NCBI GenBank assembly: GCA_040386335.1
Contig: JAZKFT010000037.1
Coordinates: 1-64,000, forward strand
DNA: 64,000 nt
Source: JAZKFT01 sp040386335
GTDB lineage: Bacteria; Bacteroidota; Bacteroidia; Chitinophagales; Chitinophagaceae
Direction of reading: 5' to 3'
In this document: piece after piece, positions 45,701-53,884 of the stretch
Layout: every line of letters starts with the position of its first letter
Position numbering within the stretch: position 1 is the first letter of the stretch
The notes under the pieces: generated by a model
What the model saw: only the letters and a program-made list of their open reading frames with translations
What the model was told of the DNA's origin: nothing
Databases searched by the model: none
Made by a program: the position numbers and the translations under genes

Positions 45701-45920
45701 AAATTCAGCCATCAAACTCCGGATGTATGCGACGGTTCAAAACCCATTCGTAATGTTCTCTCCATTCCACAAAGAATCCGGACTGGATCCTGAAACCAAT
45801 TCCTTTGGTAACGAAAATGCATCGGTAAACCTTAATGCCAATTTAAGGCGCATACTAACCGTTGGGTACAATACGCCTTCTACACGTAATTACATCGTTG
45901 GATTGAACCTGTCATTCTAA
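42771..45920 (+). CDS. SusC-family TonB-dependent outer-membrane transporter
   Basis: A 1049-residue protein: signal peptide (1-43), CarboxypepD_reg-like domain (about 46-125, VKGRVVDNTGQPVQKATI), the SusC signature VVVGYGTQRKEAITGSV, a plug with LIVLDGIPF and DVLKDASATAIYGSRGANGVILVTT, and a 22-strand barrel ending in LNLSF. SusC imports oligosaccharides through the outer membrane with energy from TonB. The divergent xylan operon points to (glucurono)xylo-oligosaccharides. Start at 42771; a second Met three codons on is possible. Confidence 0.97.
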   Translation: MRIMKPIVNSKKPFFRSGALKKNFLIAAIFLLQLLLGSERVSAQNRTVKGRVVDNTGQPVQKATILVKGTKNGTSTDDNGDFQISAPQNATLIISAIDFAEQEIRTADKTVINVTLAAAKNDLGEVVVVGYGTQRKEAITGSVASIGGEKLRDVPAPNITQSLQGRLAGVDISQTSTRPGATMQIRIRGTRSLSADNNPLIVLDGIPFIGSLADINPNDVKSVDVLKDASATAIYGSRGANGVILVTTDKGGKNRKPRIAYTSYTGAQQIFAKYPMMDGPQFTALRKVSKQLPGGNYPNGQDEADSINTDWQDLLYRTGIVSDNNISLSGGSETGSYNFGGGYYINQGIIPTQQYKRYSFRASIDQQVGKHIRVGFTTNNNYNQSHGSQVGIYNALTMSPLSSPYNADGSTKRYIRMSADNTFIYTRDVVERLKDNGQWLTDTRGFATYNAVYGEVQAPFLPGLKYRVNVGADFIQSHGGAYTGSGVGDALNPNTISSASVDNRQTSHWTIENILSYDHTFGGKHTVNAVALYSTEQNKYDRSNMSATDIPSDALQYYNLGQAVGQLTIDPNNQDYQLWGLMSAMGRVMYSYDNRYMLSATLRSDGSSRLAPGNKWHTYPAVSVGWNITKESFMEKIKVINNLKFRAGYGQTSNQAVAVYSTLGRLDTRPYNFGPTGYGVGFYVNQLPNANLGWEYSKTFNVGLDFSILKNRLSGTVEYYVTKTSDILLGLGLPPTSGVTGITSNVGSTENKGIEVALNGTIINNLNGWSWDLGVNFYANRNKLTSLANGQTKDEGNWWFVGHNINAIYDYKKIGLWNSSKDSADGYLTTLEPGGNVGMIKVLYTGDYDANGKPVRAIGPADRQILDVDPDWQGGFNTRVAYKGFDLGIVGMYRKGGILFSTIHGSNGYLNLLSGRRNNINVDYWTPDNTDAKYPRPGGILSSDNPKYGSTLSYFDGSFLKIRTITLGYDFNRSLIKNSAIKLRMYATVQNPFVMFSPFHKESGLDPETNSFGNENASVNLNANLRRILTVGYNTPSTRNYIVGLNLSF

Positions 45921-45932
45921 AAATAACAACTT

Positions 45933-47915
45933 ATGAAACACGCTTATATAAAATCCATCATTGCAGCGGCGCTGCTTTTAAGCTCAGGTTCCGGATGTAA
46001 AAAAATCCTGGATGAAGAGCCCCGTAGTATTTATACCCCCGATTTCTTCAAAACAGAAAAAGGGATATTGGGCGGAATCACTTCGCAATATGCTCACCTG
46101 CGTTTTATCTACGGCCAGCCGTACTATTACAATACCCTGGAAACCGGCACCGATGAATATACCTGGGCCTCGAGTGCCGACCAAAATTTTAAGGATATGG
46201 ACCTCAGCGGAGTGGGAAATATCACAAGTGCCAGCAGTCGTTCCGATGCTTTATGGGGAACTGCTTTTTCCAACATCAATACTGCCAGTGGTATCATTGA
46301 AAATGCCGCCGCCGTGTCTACGGTTACCGCCGCACAGGTTGCCGAAGCCCGCTTCTTCCGCGCTTTCGACTACTTCCTGCTTGTTCAAACCTTTGGTGGC
46401 GTTCCACTGGATTTAGGTGCCGGAGAATTAAAGTTTAATACGTCCGCATCCAGGTCGTCCAAGCGAAACACTGTTCCTGAAGTATATACCAGGGGTATAT
46501 TTCCCGACCTCATCAAGGCAGTAGCAGATTTACCTGCAACTCCCCGGGCTACTGGTACCGCAACAAAAACTGCTGCCCGCCTGTATTTGGCCAAAGCATA
46601 TCTAACATATGCCTGGTGGTTGCAAAACCCAAATAATATCCCTACCTATCCTGCCTCGCCCAGAACAGACCCCGATGGCAAGGATGCAACTTATTATTTT
46701 CAGCAAGCTTATACAATAGCAACGCAGGCTATTGATAACCCTGGCCCCTTTGGTTTGGAAACTACATTTTATGACTTGCACGTGGGGGGTAATGACCGGA
46801 ACAAGGAAATGATTCTTTATGCCGACCATACACAGGAAAGTGCATTTTATAACGGGGCTCCGATTATCAGTGGCTCTGATGCAGAGTCTGGAAATGGCCG
46901 CAATGGCGCCGTGTGGATGGTAACCTGGAACTATACTGTAATCAGGAGCGCTCCTAACGCTAACGGAACAGGATCAGGTGTTAGTTCTGTACAACGTGAA
47001 GCTGCACCATCGTTAGGACGGCCCTACACGCGTATGGCTCCAGCAATTGGTCCATTTATTACCACTTTCGCCGATAAAACGCAGGACTCCCGTTATGATG
47101 GCACATTTGCCACGGTTTACCGCGGCAACTGGCCAAAAGGGGGAACCACCAATGCAGTGCTTTACAACGCCAACGACCTGCCCGTGGTTCCGGGCGACCC
47201 TATTATCAGTTTCCTTGAGGACGAATCCCAGACAGCAAATATCCTGTATCCTTCGGGGGCCACATTCCCAGGAAAAACCTCGAACAATGTTGGCGCAGGG
47301 GTATTGCCCGGCCGGGCTGATTTCGTGGTAAATCCAATGGGTATCAGCAGGATCGTTTACCCTAACCTTTGGAAGATGGGTGTATATCGTACCGATAACG
47401 GCACAGGGTTGGGTCAGCCAAACGCTACCAGCACCCGTCCGTTTAAAATTGCCAAATTCTCCGAGTTGTATCTGATTGCTGCTGAAGCAGCAGTAAAAGG
47501 TGCTTCACCAACAACTGGTAAGAGTGCAAGAGAATTAATAAATGTTATTCGTGCCCGGGCCGGCAAATGGAAATTTTCCAATAAAAACAACGCAGCTTTC
47601 GTGGCCGACAACAGTGCTGCGTTGATGGCTGCCACACCTGCCACAATAGATATCAATTATATTCTTGCAGAGCGTTCACGGGAATATTTCGGAGAAGGTC
47701 ATCGCTGGTTCGATCTGATTCGTACTCAAAAATGGAACGAACTTGCCGGTACTTACCAGATTGGTGGAGCAGGTTATGGTAATCATACACCGCAAACGGT
47801 AACACGTACCATTCAACCGCATCATTACATCAGGCCTATTCCACAGGGGCAGCTGGATGGAATGGATATGACTGCTGCGGAAAAAGCAGCCTATCAAAAT
47901 CCAAATTATCAATAG
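45933..47915 (+). CDS. SusD/RagB-family lipoprotein
   Basis: A 660-residue surface lipoprotein with lipidated Cys22 (GSGCKKILDEEP), TPR-like helices (for example AEARFFRAFDYFLLVQTFGGVPL) and the C-terminal SusD block YILAERSREYFGEGHRWFDLIR. It binds glycans as the lid of SusC. At 660 residues it is longer than typical (500-600), because of insertions around 280-420. It begins 12 bp after susC. Confidence 0.96.
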   Translation: MKHAYIKSIIAAALLLSSGSGCKKILDEEPRSIYTPDFFKTEKGILGGITSQYAHLRFIYGQPYYYNTLETGTDEYTWASSADQNFKDMDLSGVGNITSASSRSDALWGTAFSNINTASGIIENAAAVSTVTAAQVAEARFFRAFDYFLLVQTFGGVPLDLGAGELKFNTSASRSSKRNTVPEVYTRGIFPDLIKAVADLPATPRATGTATKTAARLYLAKAYLTYAWWLQNPNNIPTYPASPRTDPDGKDATYYFQQAYTIATQAIDNPGPFGLETTFYDLHVGGNDRNKEMILYADHTQESAFYNGAPIISGSDAESGNGRNGAVWMVTWNYTVIRSAPNANGTGSGVSSVQREAAPSLGRPYTRMAPAIGPFITTFADKTQDSRYDGTFATVYRGNWPKGGTTNAVLYNANDLPVVPGDPIISFLEDESQTANILYPSGATFPGKTSNNVGAGVLPGRADFVVNPMGISRIVYPNLWKMGVYRTDNGTGLGQPNATSTRPFKIAKFSELYLIAAEAAVKGASPTTGKSARELINVIRARAGKWKFSNKNNAAFVADNSAALMAATPATIDINYILAERSREYFGEGHRWFDLIRTQKWNELAGTYQIGGAGYGNHTPQTVTRTIQPHHYIRPIPQGQLDGMDMTAAEKAAYQNPNYQ

Positions 47916-47944
47916 CAACAAATAAAATGCGCATAATTTAAAAC

Positions 47945-47980
47945 AAAACCGGGGATGAATCGATCTATCCCCGGTTTTTT
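47945..47980 (+). terminator. Intrinsic terminator after susD
   Basis: AAAACCGGGGAT (47945-47956) pairs perfectly with 47967-47978, with a 10-nt loop, and ends in a run of six T (47975-47980). Confidence 0.88.
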
Positions 47981-48053
47981 CAATTCTGTGGCATTAACAG
48001 CCAAAAGCTTTAATGTTTCTCTTTTCCTGGAGTAAAAACATTCCCAATATTGC

Positions 48054-49148
48054 ATGAAACAGATAATTGTTGTTTTCTACTGTCTTGTTTTCTACACCGC
48101 AGGTTCGTTTGCCCAATACCCACAGGTTAACATCCCTGGATCTGAAGTAAGGACCATCACTTCATCAATTGTTTCCGGCCAGGAATACGAGTTGCAAATT
48201 CTTTTGCCAGGTGGTCATGCACGTAGTAACAAAAAATACCCGGTAGTTTATTTGATGGATTCCCAGTGGGACTTTCCGTTGCTGAAATCACTTTATGGTC
48301 AGCACTATTATGATGGATTCATTCCGGAGATGATCATTGTAGGTGTTACATGGGGTGGTAAAAATCCTAATCCCGACAGTCTTCGGGCCAGGGACTACAC
48401 GCCTACCAACGAAACAAGAATACCTCAAAGCGGTGGCGCGGATAAATTCCTTGATTTCATGAAAAGTGAACTGTTTCCCTTTATTGAAAATAATTATAAA
48501 GCTGATCCTGGAAACCGAACCTTGATGGGTTGCTCCCTGGGCGGACTGATAACATTGTATGCCATGTTTACCCATACTGAAATGTTCAATGGCTATGCGG
48601 CAGCAAGCCCTGCTATTGGTTGGGACAGGGAAGTATTATTTAACTATGAAAAAGTATTTGCAGAAAGAAAAGCAGGCAAACCCGTTCGTTGTTATATGAC
48701 CATTGGAGATGTGGAAAGAAGCAGGCCGGGTTTTGAAAAGTTTGCGGCATTAGTCGCTTCCAGAAAATACCCTTCTGTAAATATCCGGTCGAAAGTGCTG
48801 GAGAATACCGGCCATTCCGGAACAAAAACGGAAACATTTGGACGTGGGTTGCAATACATTTTTGAAAAGCCAAAGCTAAACCTCGATGACAGCCTGCTCA
48901 ATAGTTATACAGGGATTTATCAAGCCGGAAATGGAAACAATGTAGAGGTTAGAAAACAAGACAATATGCTTATTGTTTATTTTTCAGCAACCAACAACTT
49001 TCCTATGTATGCAGCCACAGAAAAAAGATTTTACTCCACGGCAGAGTTCATGAATATATTTTTTGACATCGAAAGTCAAATGCAGGCTACTATGACTTTG
49101 GAGCGGTATGGGAGCTCGCAAATCTTCAAAAAAATAGCTAACAAATGA
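48054..49148 (+). CDS. Putative esterase (CE1-like alpha/beta hydrolase)
   Basis: A 364-residue exported hydrolase (signal peptide 1-20) of the Esterase_phd/IroE type. The nucleophile elbow is MGCSLGGL with S161, and the catalytic His is H254 in NTGHSG. The last about 85 residues form a small beta domain like DUF3471 (SYTGIYQAGNGNNVEVRK). In xylan loci such proteins are feruloyl or acetyl esterases. It has its own position after the susD terminator, so expression may be separate. Confidence 0.82.
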   Translation: MKQIIVVFYCLVFYTAGSFAQYPQVNIPGSEVRTITSSIVSGQEYELQILLPGGHARSNKKYPVVYLMDSQWDFPLLKSLYGQHYYDGFIPEMIIVGVTWGGKNPNPDSLRARDYTPTNETRIPQSGGADKFLDFMKSELFPFIENNYKADPGNRTLMGCSLGGLITLYAMFTHTEMFNGYAAASPAIGWDREVLFNYEKVFAERKAGKPVRCYMTIGDVERSRPGFEKFAALVASRKYPSVNIRSKVLENTGHSGTKTETFGRGLQYIFEKPKLNLDDSLLNSYTGIYQAGNGNNVEVRKQDNMLIVYFSATNNFPMYAATEKRFYSTAEFMNIFFDIESQMQATMTLERYGSSQIFKKIANK

Positions 49149-49401
49149 AACAGCGTCTTTCGTTTTAATCGTGATGATTTCCCTATTCTTACATTTTTTT
49201 ATTGAGCACAAACCATGCACAAATAATGGGGCTTATATTTGATGAGTAGCATCAGGGCTATAGGAAAGTGAGGGGTAAGTGAGAAAAGCAGGATTGTCTT
49301 TGAAACGCAGATTTATTGTAAATTCTATGCGTGGCTGCATCCAAAATGCTCCGCGGGTTGCCTGGAACCTGGTTCACTTAAGAAGCAGGTTTTTTTATGC
49401 C

Positions 49402-50664
49402 ATGAGAAAATTATTTACCAATCTTACGTTTTGGGTGTTAACGGCCATCACCGCAGGGGCTTTGCTTGGGCATTATTTCCCGGCGACTGCGGTGAAGATG
49501 CAGCCCCTTGGAAAGTATTTTATTGAGGTGGTAAAGGTTTTTATTAACCCCATCATCTTTCTCACGATCTCTTTAGGCATTAGTGGTATGGGCAATTTAA
49601 AAAAAGTGGGGAGGGTAGGTGGTAAAGCCTTGTTGTATTTTGAAATAGTAACCACCGTAGCCCTGCTTATTGGTATCCTCGTGGCCTGGCTGATTCAGCC
49701 GGGAAGTGGCGTAAATACAGAGAAAGTAAAAGGGGGCGATATTTCCACTTACACCTCCACTGCAGCAGCATTTAGCTGGGTCAAATTTCTCAAGGATAAC
49801 CTAACCATACAGGTGTTGATATTGTCGATTGTCTTTGGAATTTTTTTAAGTAAGTACAAGGGCAGGGACAAAATAATGAAGCCCCTTTCATCCATTTCTA
49901 AATATGTTTTTAAAGCCTTACACCTGGTGATGCTATTTGCTCCAATTGGAGCTTTTGGTGGTATGGCATTTACAATTGGTAAATACGGCATTGAAACGCT
50001 TAAGCCACTGGGAAAGCTAATGATAACAGTCTATATCACTATGGGAGTGTTTGTATTTTTAGTGCTTGGTGCCATTTTACGGTATTATAAAATCAGTATC
50101 TGGCAGTTCTTAAAATACATTAAAGAAGAACTGTTGATTGTTTTAGGCACCTCGTCTTCGGAGGCTGCATTGCCATCGCTCATGGAAAAGTTGGAAAGAA
50201 TGGGTTGTTCAAAGCCTGTGGTGGGGCTGGTGGTGCCTGCAGGCTATTCATTTAATTTAGACGGCACTACCATTTATTTATCAATGGCAGTCATCTTCCT
50301 GGCACAGGTTTTTAATGTGGAACTTAGCTGGGGGCAAATGTTTACGGTGATAGGTATCTTAATGGTTACTTCCAAAGGCGCAGCAGGTGTTACGGGGAGC
50401 GGCTTTGTAGTATTGGCATCCACGCTTACTGCAGTTAAGGTAATCCCGGTAGAAGGATTGGCTTTGCTCCTCGGCGTAGACAGGTTTATGAGCGAGGCCC
50501 GGGCTATTACCAATTTTATTGGTAATGGGGTAGCTACCGTTTTTTTGGCCAATAATGAAAAGGAATTTAACCGACAAAAGATGAAAGCTGCATTTGCAAA
50601 TGAAGTCTATGAATATGATTTTAAATCCCCTGATCTGCCTGAAAAAGAGCTTCCGGAATCCTAA
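49402..50664 (+). CDS. DctA-like dicarboxylate/cation symporter
   Basis: A 420-residue inner-membrane transporter of the DAACS family with eight helices and two hairpins. Characteristic blocks are FINPIIFLTISLGISGM, the serine-rich LGTSSSEAALPSL and GYSFNLDGTTIYLSMAVIF with the NxDGT motif, and MVTSKGAAGVTGSGFVVLA. Cargo is a dicarboxylate or acidic amino acid. I start at ATG 49402 (MRKLFTNLTFW); the frame is open from a GTG at 49279 but lacks likeness there. No gene is seen in 49149-49401. It is not obviously tied to xylan use. Confidence 0.92.
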   Translation: MRKLFTNLTFWVLTAITAGALLGHYFPATAVKMQPLGKYFIEVVKVFINPIIFLTISLGISGMGNLKKVGRVGGKALLYFEIVTTVALLIGILVAWLIQPGSGVNTEKVKGGDISTYTSTAAAFSWVKFLKDNLTIQVLILSIVFGIFLSKYKGRDKIMKPLSSISKYVFKALHLVMLFAPIGAFGGMAFTIGKYGIETLKPLGKLMITVYITMGVFVFLVLGAILRYYKISIWQFLKYIKEELLIVLGTSSSEAALPSLMEKLERMGCSKPVVGLVVPAGYSFNLDGTTIYLSMAVIFLAQVFNVELSWGQMFTVIGILMVTSKGAAGVTGSGFVVLASTLTAVKVIPVEGLALLLGVDRFMSEARAITNFIGNGVATVFLANNEKEFNRQKMKAAFANEVYEYDFKSPDLPEKELPES

Positions 50665-50678
50665 CAAAAACGACACAA

Positions 50679-50724
50679 AAAAGCCTGTGCAATAGAAAAT
50701 ATTTTCAAATTTGCACAGGCTTTT
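50679..50724. terminator. Bidirectional terminator between convergent genes
   Basis: A perfect 14-bp stem (50679-50692 with 50711-50724), A-rich on one side and T-rich on the other. The 18-nt loop itself contains a GAAAATATTTTC palindrome. Confidence 0.85.
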
Positions 50725-50746
50725 CGGAATATCTTGTTGTAGAATT

Positions 50747-51856
50747 TTACTCTTTCTGGAACTTAAACTTTACAACCGCATTTTTTTTCTCGGTGGATGA
50801 TATCCGCAGGTCATAACGGTTTCCACCACATTTTACAATCATTAAAGCGGTATTGGGTGGTATGGAGCCAAGGTTTTCTGCTACCATCGTAATTTCCTGG
50901 TCAGGGTTGTCTTCGTCTATCTTCAATCTGAGGGTTATAGGTATTGTAGATAAACCTCTGCGGGAAGCTATTTGTTTGCCATTCTGAAATACACTGATCG
51001 TATCACCATCGATCTCGCCATTATCGTAAAGTTCAATAGAAATATCAGGGCCTGCTGTAAGAATGGTTTGTACCAATTCGTTCTTTCTTTCCTTGATTAC
51101 TTTGGGCAGATCTATTGGTTTGATTGGTTCAATTTTCCTGTCAGGCTCAATCTTTACGATATCCTTCTTTTCTTCCTCTTTTTTCGGCGGTGTAATGATT
51201 GTTCTTTTCGGCACAGTTACTACCGGTGGCTTGGTTTTAGGAACGGTAGTTTTGGCTATTTCCTGTTTAGGTTTTGGAACAGGTGAGGTGGTATGCGTTA
51301 TTTTCCTTGTCGTGTCTGGTTTACTAATGATTGGGGTAGCTTTTTTTACTTCTTCCTTTTCTTTTTCTTTCTCTTTTTCCTTTTTTATCACGAAGTCCTC
51401 TTTCTTAAAATCGGATGTTATAACCCTTTCCAGGTAAATTTTTCCGTTACCGCCATCTTTGCCGTTCTTATAATGTACACTGGTATAGTCGCCTTCCAGT
51501 ATTTCTTTTTTACCTTCCTTATGGTACTCGAGATAACAGGTGAACATGTAAACCCCACCATCATCGCCCTGCATTTTATATTCCAGTAGTTTTTCCTCCT
51601 GGAAGATCAAATTTTTGCTGCTGGGCTGCCACATACCTACCAGCGAAGCTTTGCCATAAAATCTTGTATCCTGGTATGAATAAGTAATTCCTTTGCAGGC
51701 ACGGCCAGCATTGTCTATCTGTACCTCGTATTTATTGTCGCTGCCAAACATGCTTTCGAGTTTGGTGCTGTAGAATGTGCCGCGCCACACGCCGGTAAGA
51801 TCCTGGGCGGTGGTTTGTAAAGCCGGTAACAAGAACAATAAGAATAATTTCTTCAT
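50747..51856 (-). CDS. Secreted protein with charged linker, unknown function
   Basis: A 369-residue exported protein (signal peptide 1-17). Residues about 20-150 form a beta-rich domain (DLTGVWRGTFYS, VYMFTCYLEYHKEGKKEILEGDY). Residues 158-168 are an alternating Lys-Glu run, and about 160-265 a Lys/Pro/Thr-rich disordered linker. Residues about 268-369 are a second beta domain (PDISIELYDNGEIDGDTISVFQNGKQI) seen at the end of many Bacteroidota secreted proteins. The family is not named. Start at ATG 51856, three codons after another possible ATG. Confidence 0.75.
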   Translation of the reverse strand: MKKLFLLFLLPALQTTAQDLTGVWRGTFYSTKLESMFGSDNKYEVQIDNAGRACKGITYSYQDTRFYGKASLVGMWQPSSKNLIFQEEKLLEYKMQGDDGGVYMFTCYLEYHKEGKKEILEGDYTSVHYKNGKDGGNGKIYLERVITSDFKKEDFVIKKEKEKEKEKEEVKKATPIISKPDTTRKITHTTSPVPKPKQEIAKTTVPKTKPPVVTVPKRTIITPPKKEEEKKDIVKIEPDRKIEPIKPIDLPKVIKERKNELVQTILTAGPDISIELYDNGEIDGDTISVFQNGKQIASRRGLSTIPITLRLKIDEDNPDQEITMVAENLGSIPPNTALMIVKCGGNRYDLRISSTEKKNAVVKFKFQKE

Positions 51857-52108
51857 ACACTGCACAATTTGTTCAAATCAATTTCAAGATATTATTTTTC
51901 AGAATGCCAGTTTTATAAAATGGGTAAGTGTCTCTTATGGATTCTTAAACGGTAATAAAATCCGGTTGTTAACACCACGCAAACCAGTAAACAAGCATTA
52001 AAAATACTCCAGTTTTTGAATGCCGGGCTGAAATGTAGCTGTTCCGGTTGTTTTTTAGCATTGCTTTAAAGGTAGCAATTCTGGTTTCACTAAAAAAGTA
52101 CGGCCGCC

Positions 52109-53047
52109 TTAAAATATTTTCTTTCTTACAAAATAGTAACTGAGAAATACAGAGAGAAGAATGGATATGATCACAACGTAGTAGAATGAGTTCGCGTTGT
52201 TTTGAAAAGGGTTCGGAATATTCATTCCAAATACGCTGGAAATGAGTACCGGAACCGTAAGTACAATTGTAACAATGGTGAGCCGCTTCATTACATTATT
52301 CAGGTTGTTGCTGATAATACTGGCAAATGCATCGAGTGTGCTGCTGAGGATGTTTGTATAAATATTGGCCATTTCCAAAGCCTGGCTGTTATCAACGATC
52401 AGGTCGTTGAGAAATTCCCTTTCGTCTTCGTTTAGTGCAAGCATATTGGTGCGTTCCATTTTCATCATCAGTATTTCGTTGCTGCGAAGGGTAGTTACAA
52501 AATACACCAGGCTTTTTTGGATGCGCACCAACTCCAGCAATTCCTCATTGCGATTGCTGGCATAGAGTTTCTGTTCGAGTAAATTTCTGCGCTGGTTGAT
52601 CTCTTTGAGGTACTCCAAAAAATTGGCTACGATCTTCTCAAAGATCTTTAACACCATCATTTTCCGGTTGTCGGGCTGCCGGTTTTGAAAAGTATTGAGG
52701 AATTTTTTTATGGCAGCATTTTCAAACGAATTGACCGTAACAATTTGCTGGTGCGTAAGGATGATACAAATAGGAATGGTGATGTAAAAAGCATCGCTTT
52801 CATTAAACGAATTGTTCTCCGTTGGCGTTTTTATCACAATCAGTTTCACATTGTCCTCTATCTCAAAACGGCTTCTTTCGTCTATATCCAACGAATCGGT
52901 CAGGAAGTCGAGGGGTATTTCCAGGGCTTCTGACAATTCGTGAAATTCTTCCTGTTTTAGAGGTGGCAATACATTAACCCAGGCACCAATTTCTGGTTTG
53001 GTTACCTCTACAGTATGGCTGTCAATATTGCGGAAGTATTGAATCAA
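52109..53047 (-). CDS. CorA-family divalent cation transporter
   Basis: A 312-residue inner-membrane channel. The N-terminal cytoplasmic alpha/beta domain is followed by a long helix and two C-terminal membrane helices; the selectivity motif GMN is at 274-276. The loop after it reads IPNPFQ instead of the usual MPE. It probably carries Mg2+ or Co2+. The start is TTG 53047 with no in-frame ATG before the domain. The gap 51857-52108 shows no gene. Confidence 0.9.
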   Translation of the reverse strand: MIQYFRNIDSHTVEVTKPEIGAWVNVLPPLKQEEFHELSEALEIPLDFLTDSLDIDERSRFEIEDNVKLIVIKTPTENNSFNESDAFYITIPICIILTHQQIVTVNSFENAAIKKFLNTFQNRQPDNRKMMVLKIFEKIVANFLEYLKEINQRRNLLEQKLYASNRNEELLELVRIQKSLVYFVTTLRSNEILMMKMERTNMLALNEDEREFLNDLIVDNSQALEMANIYTNILSSTLDAFASIISNNLNNVMKRLTIVTIVLTVPVLISSVFGMNIPNPFQNNANSFYYVVIISILLSVFLSYYFVRKKIF

Positions 53048-53167
53048 TGCTTGTTGGAGGTTTTTTATGGGTCATCGAAACAATTGGGCACCAGGTCTTT
53101 GGTCCAGGTTCGGGGGCAGACAAAGTTTAGGTATTAAGTCACCTAATAACAATATTCCTCCTATACC

Positions 53168-53638
53168 TTACCAACAGAACTTTACAGTTAAACCTCCCCA
53201 GTTTACATGTGTGTCGCTATTACCAACAAAATCAATGGCGGGCTGATAGTCCAGTTGGAAAGCTATGGGAGCTTTGGGTATTTTGTATTCCAGGCCAAAA
53301 ACAAAGTCGATTCCCACGATGGGGTTTTTGATGTAGCTGTTCTTTTTGATATCGCTATCCCAAATGCCAACATGAAGTCCCGCCCCAAAAATAGAGCGGA
53401 GTGATCCTGATTTTGTAAGTTTTGGGCAAAGTTCCAAAAGAGTGGTTAACCTGGTTCCTTCGTTGTATTTAGACAAAAGAAATTCGATAGCATCACCTTT
53501 CTGGTTGTAGTGCTTTAACGAAACAGCAATGGGTGTGTATTTTATTCCAGCTGCCCAATTATAGGTGCCCCCGTTATTTTGAGCATGGGTAAGGCTGCCT
53601 ATGAGCAGGCAAATACTAATAAAAGTTATTCTTTTCAT
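53168..53638 (-). CDS. Small outer-membrane beta-barrel protein
   Basis: A 156-residue exported protein (signal peptide 1-19). Alternating strands (WAAGIKYTPIAVSLKHY, GAGLHVGIW, VGIDFVFGLEYKI, IAFQLDYQPAIDF, GGLTVKFCW) suggest an eight-stranded barrel. No family is named. Start ATG 53638. A full -7 match (TAAGTTTG, minus, 53681-53674) lies about 40 bp upstream, beside the heptamer element. Confidence 0.75.
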   Translation of the reverse strand: MKRITFISICLLIGSLTHAQNNGGTYNWAAGIKYTPIAVSLKHYNQKGDAIEFLLSKYNEGTRLTTLLELCPKLTKSGSLRSIFGAGLHVGIWDSDIKKNSYIKNPIVGIDFVFGLEYKIPKAPIAFQLDYQPAIDFVGNSDTHVNWGGLTVKFCW

Positions 53639-53673
53639 CCGGATCATTTAAATTGGTTTAAAACAAAAGTGTG

Positions 53674-53681
53674 CAAACTTA
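53674..53681 (-). promoter_or_regulatory. -7 element of the beta-barrel gene
   Basis: Minus-strand TAAGTTTG matches TAnnTTTG, followed by CACAC. The heptamer array begins 5 bp upstream (53686) and occupies the -33 place, where no TTTG is present. Confidence 0.5.
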
Positions 53682-53685
53682 GTGG

Positions 53686-53858
53686 TTTAGTTGATTGGTT
53701 GATTGGTTGGTTAGTTGATTAGTTGACTGGTTGATTGGTTATTGAGGTAAAAGTATTGCATGCCGCTTAACTGATTTCGGAGGTAATCCAAACGACTATT
53801 TTCAACGCCCATTAATGTACCGATCAACCAATCAACAAGTCAACTAGTCAACTAAAAC
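53686..53858. repeat. Inverted pair of octamer/heptamer arrays between divergent promoters
   Basis: The left arm (53686-53740) is built of TTGATTGG, TTGGTTAG and TTGACTGG units; the right arm (53821-53858) of the complementary CCAATCAA and GTCAACTA units. The arms can pair over about 30 bases with a few mismatches. Between them lie about 80 bp of unique sequence. The element spans the whole space between the two divergent -7 elements (53674-53681 and 53860-53867). Confidence 0.85.
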
Positions 53859-53859
53859 C

Positions 53860-53867
53860 TACATTTG
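53860..53867 (+). promoter_or_regulatory. -7 element of rimO
   Basis: TACATTTG, a full match, followed by CCGCC; identical to the -7 of tRNA-Ser. The right arm of the repeat ends 2 bp before it and takes the -33 place. The rimO ATG is 18 bases downstream. Confidence 0.55.
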
Positions 53868-53884
53868 CCGCCAATAAAGAATAC

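Noticed and set aside
49279..49401. GTG-started extension of the DctA-like gene
   Set aside because: The added 41 residues are charged and do not resemble the family; the ATG at 49402 gives a normal N-terminus.
49402..50664. DctA-like symporter as uronate importer of the xylan locus
   Set aside because: It belongs to the dicarboxylate/glutamate family, is separated from the esterase gene by 250 bp and has no shared operator in view.
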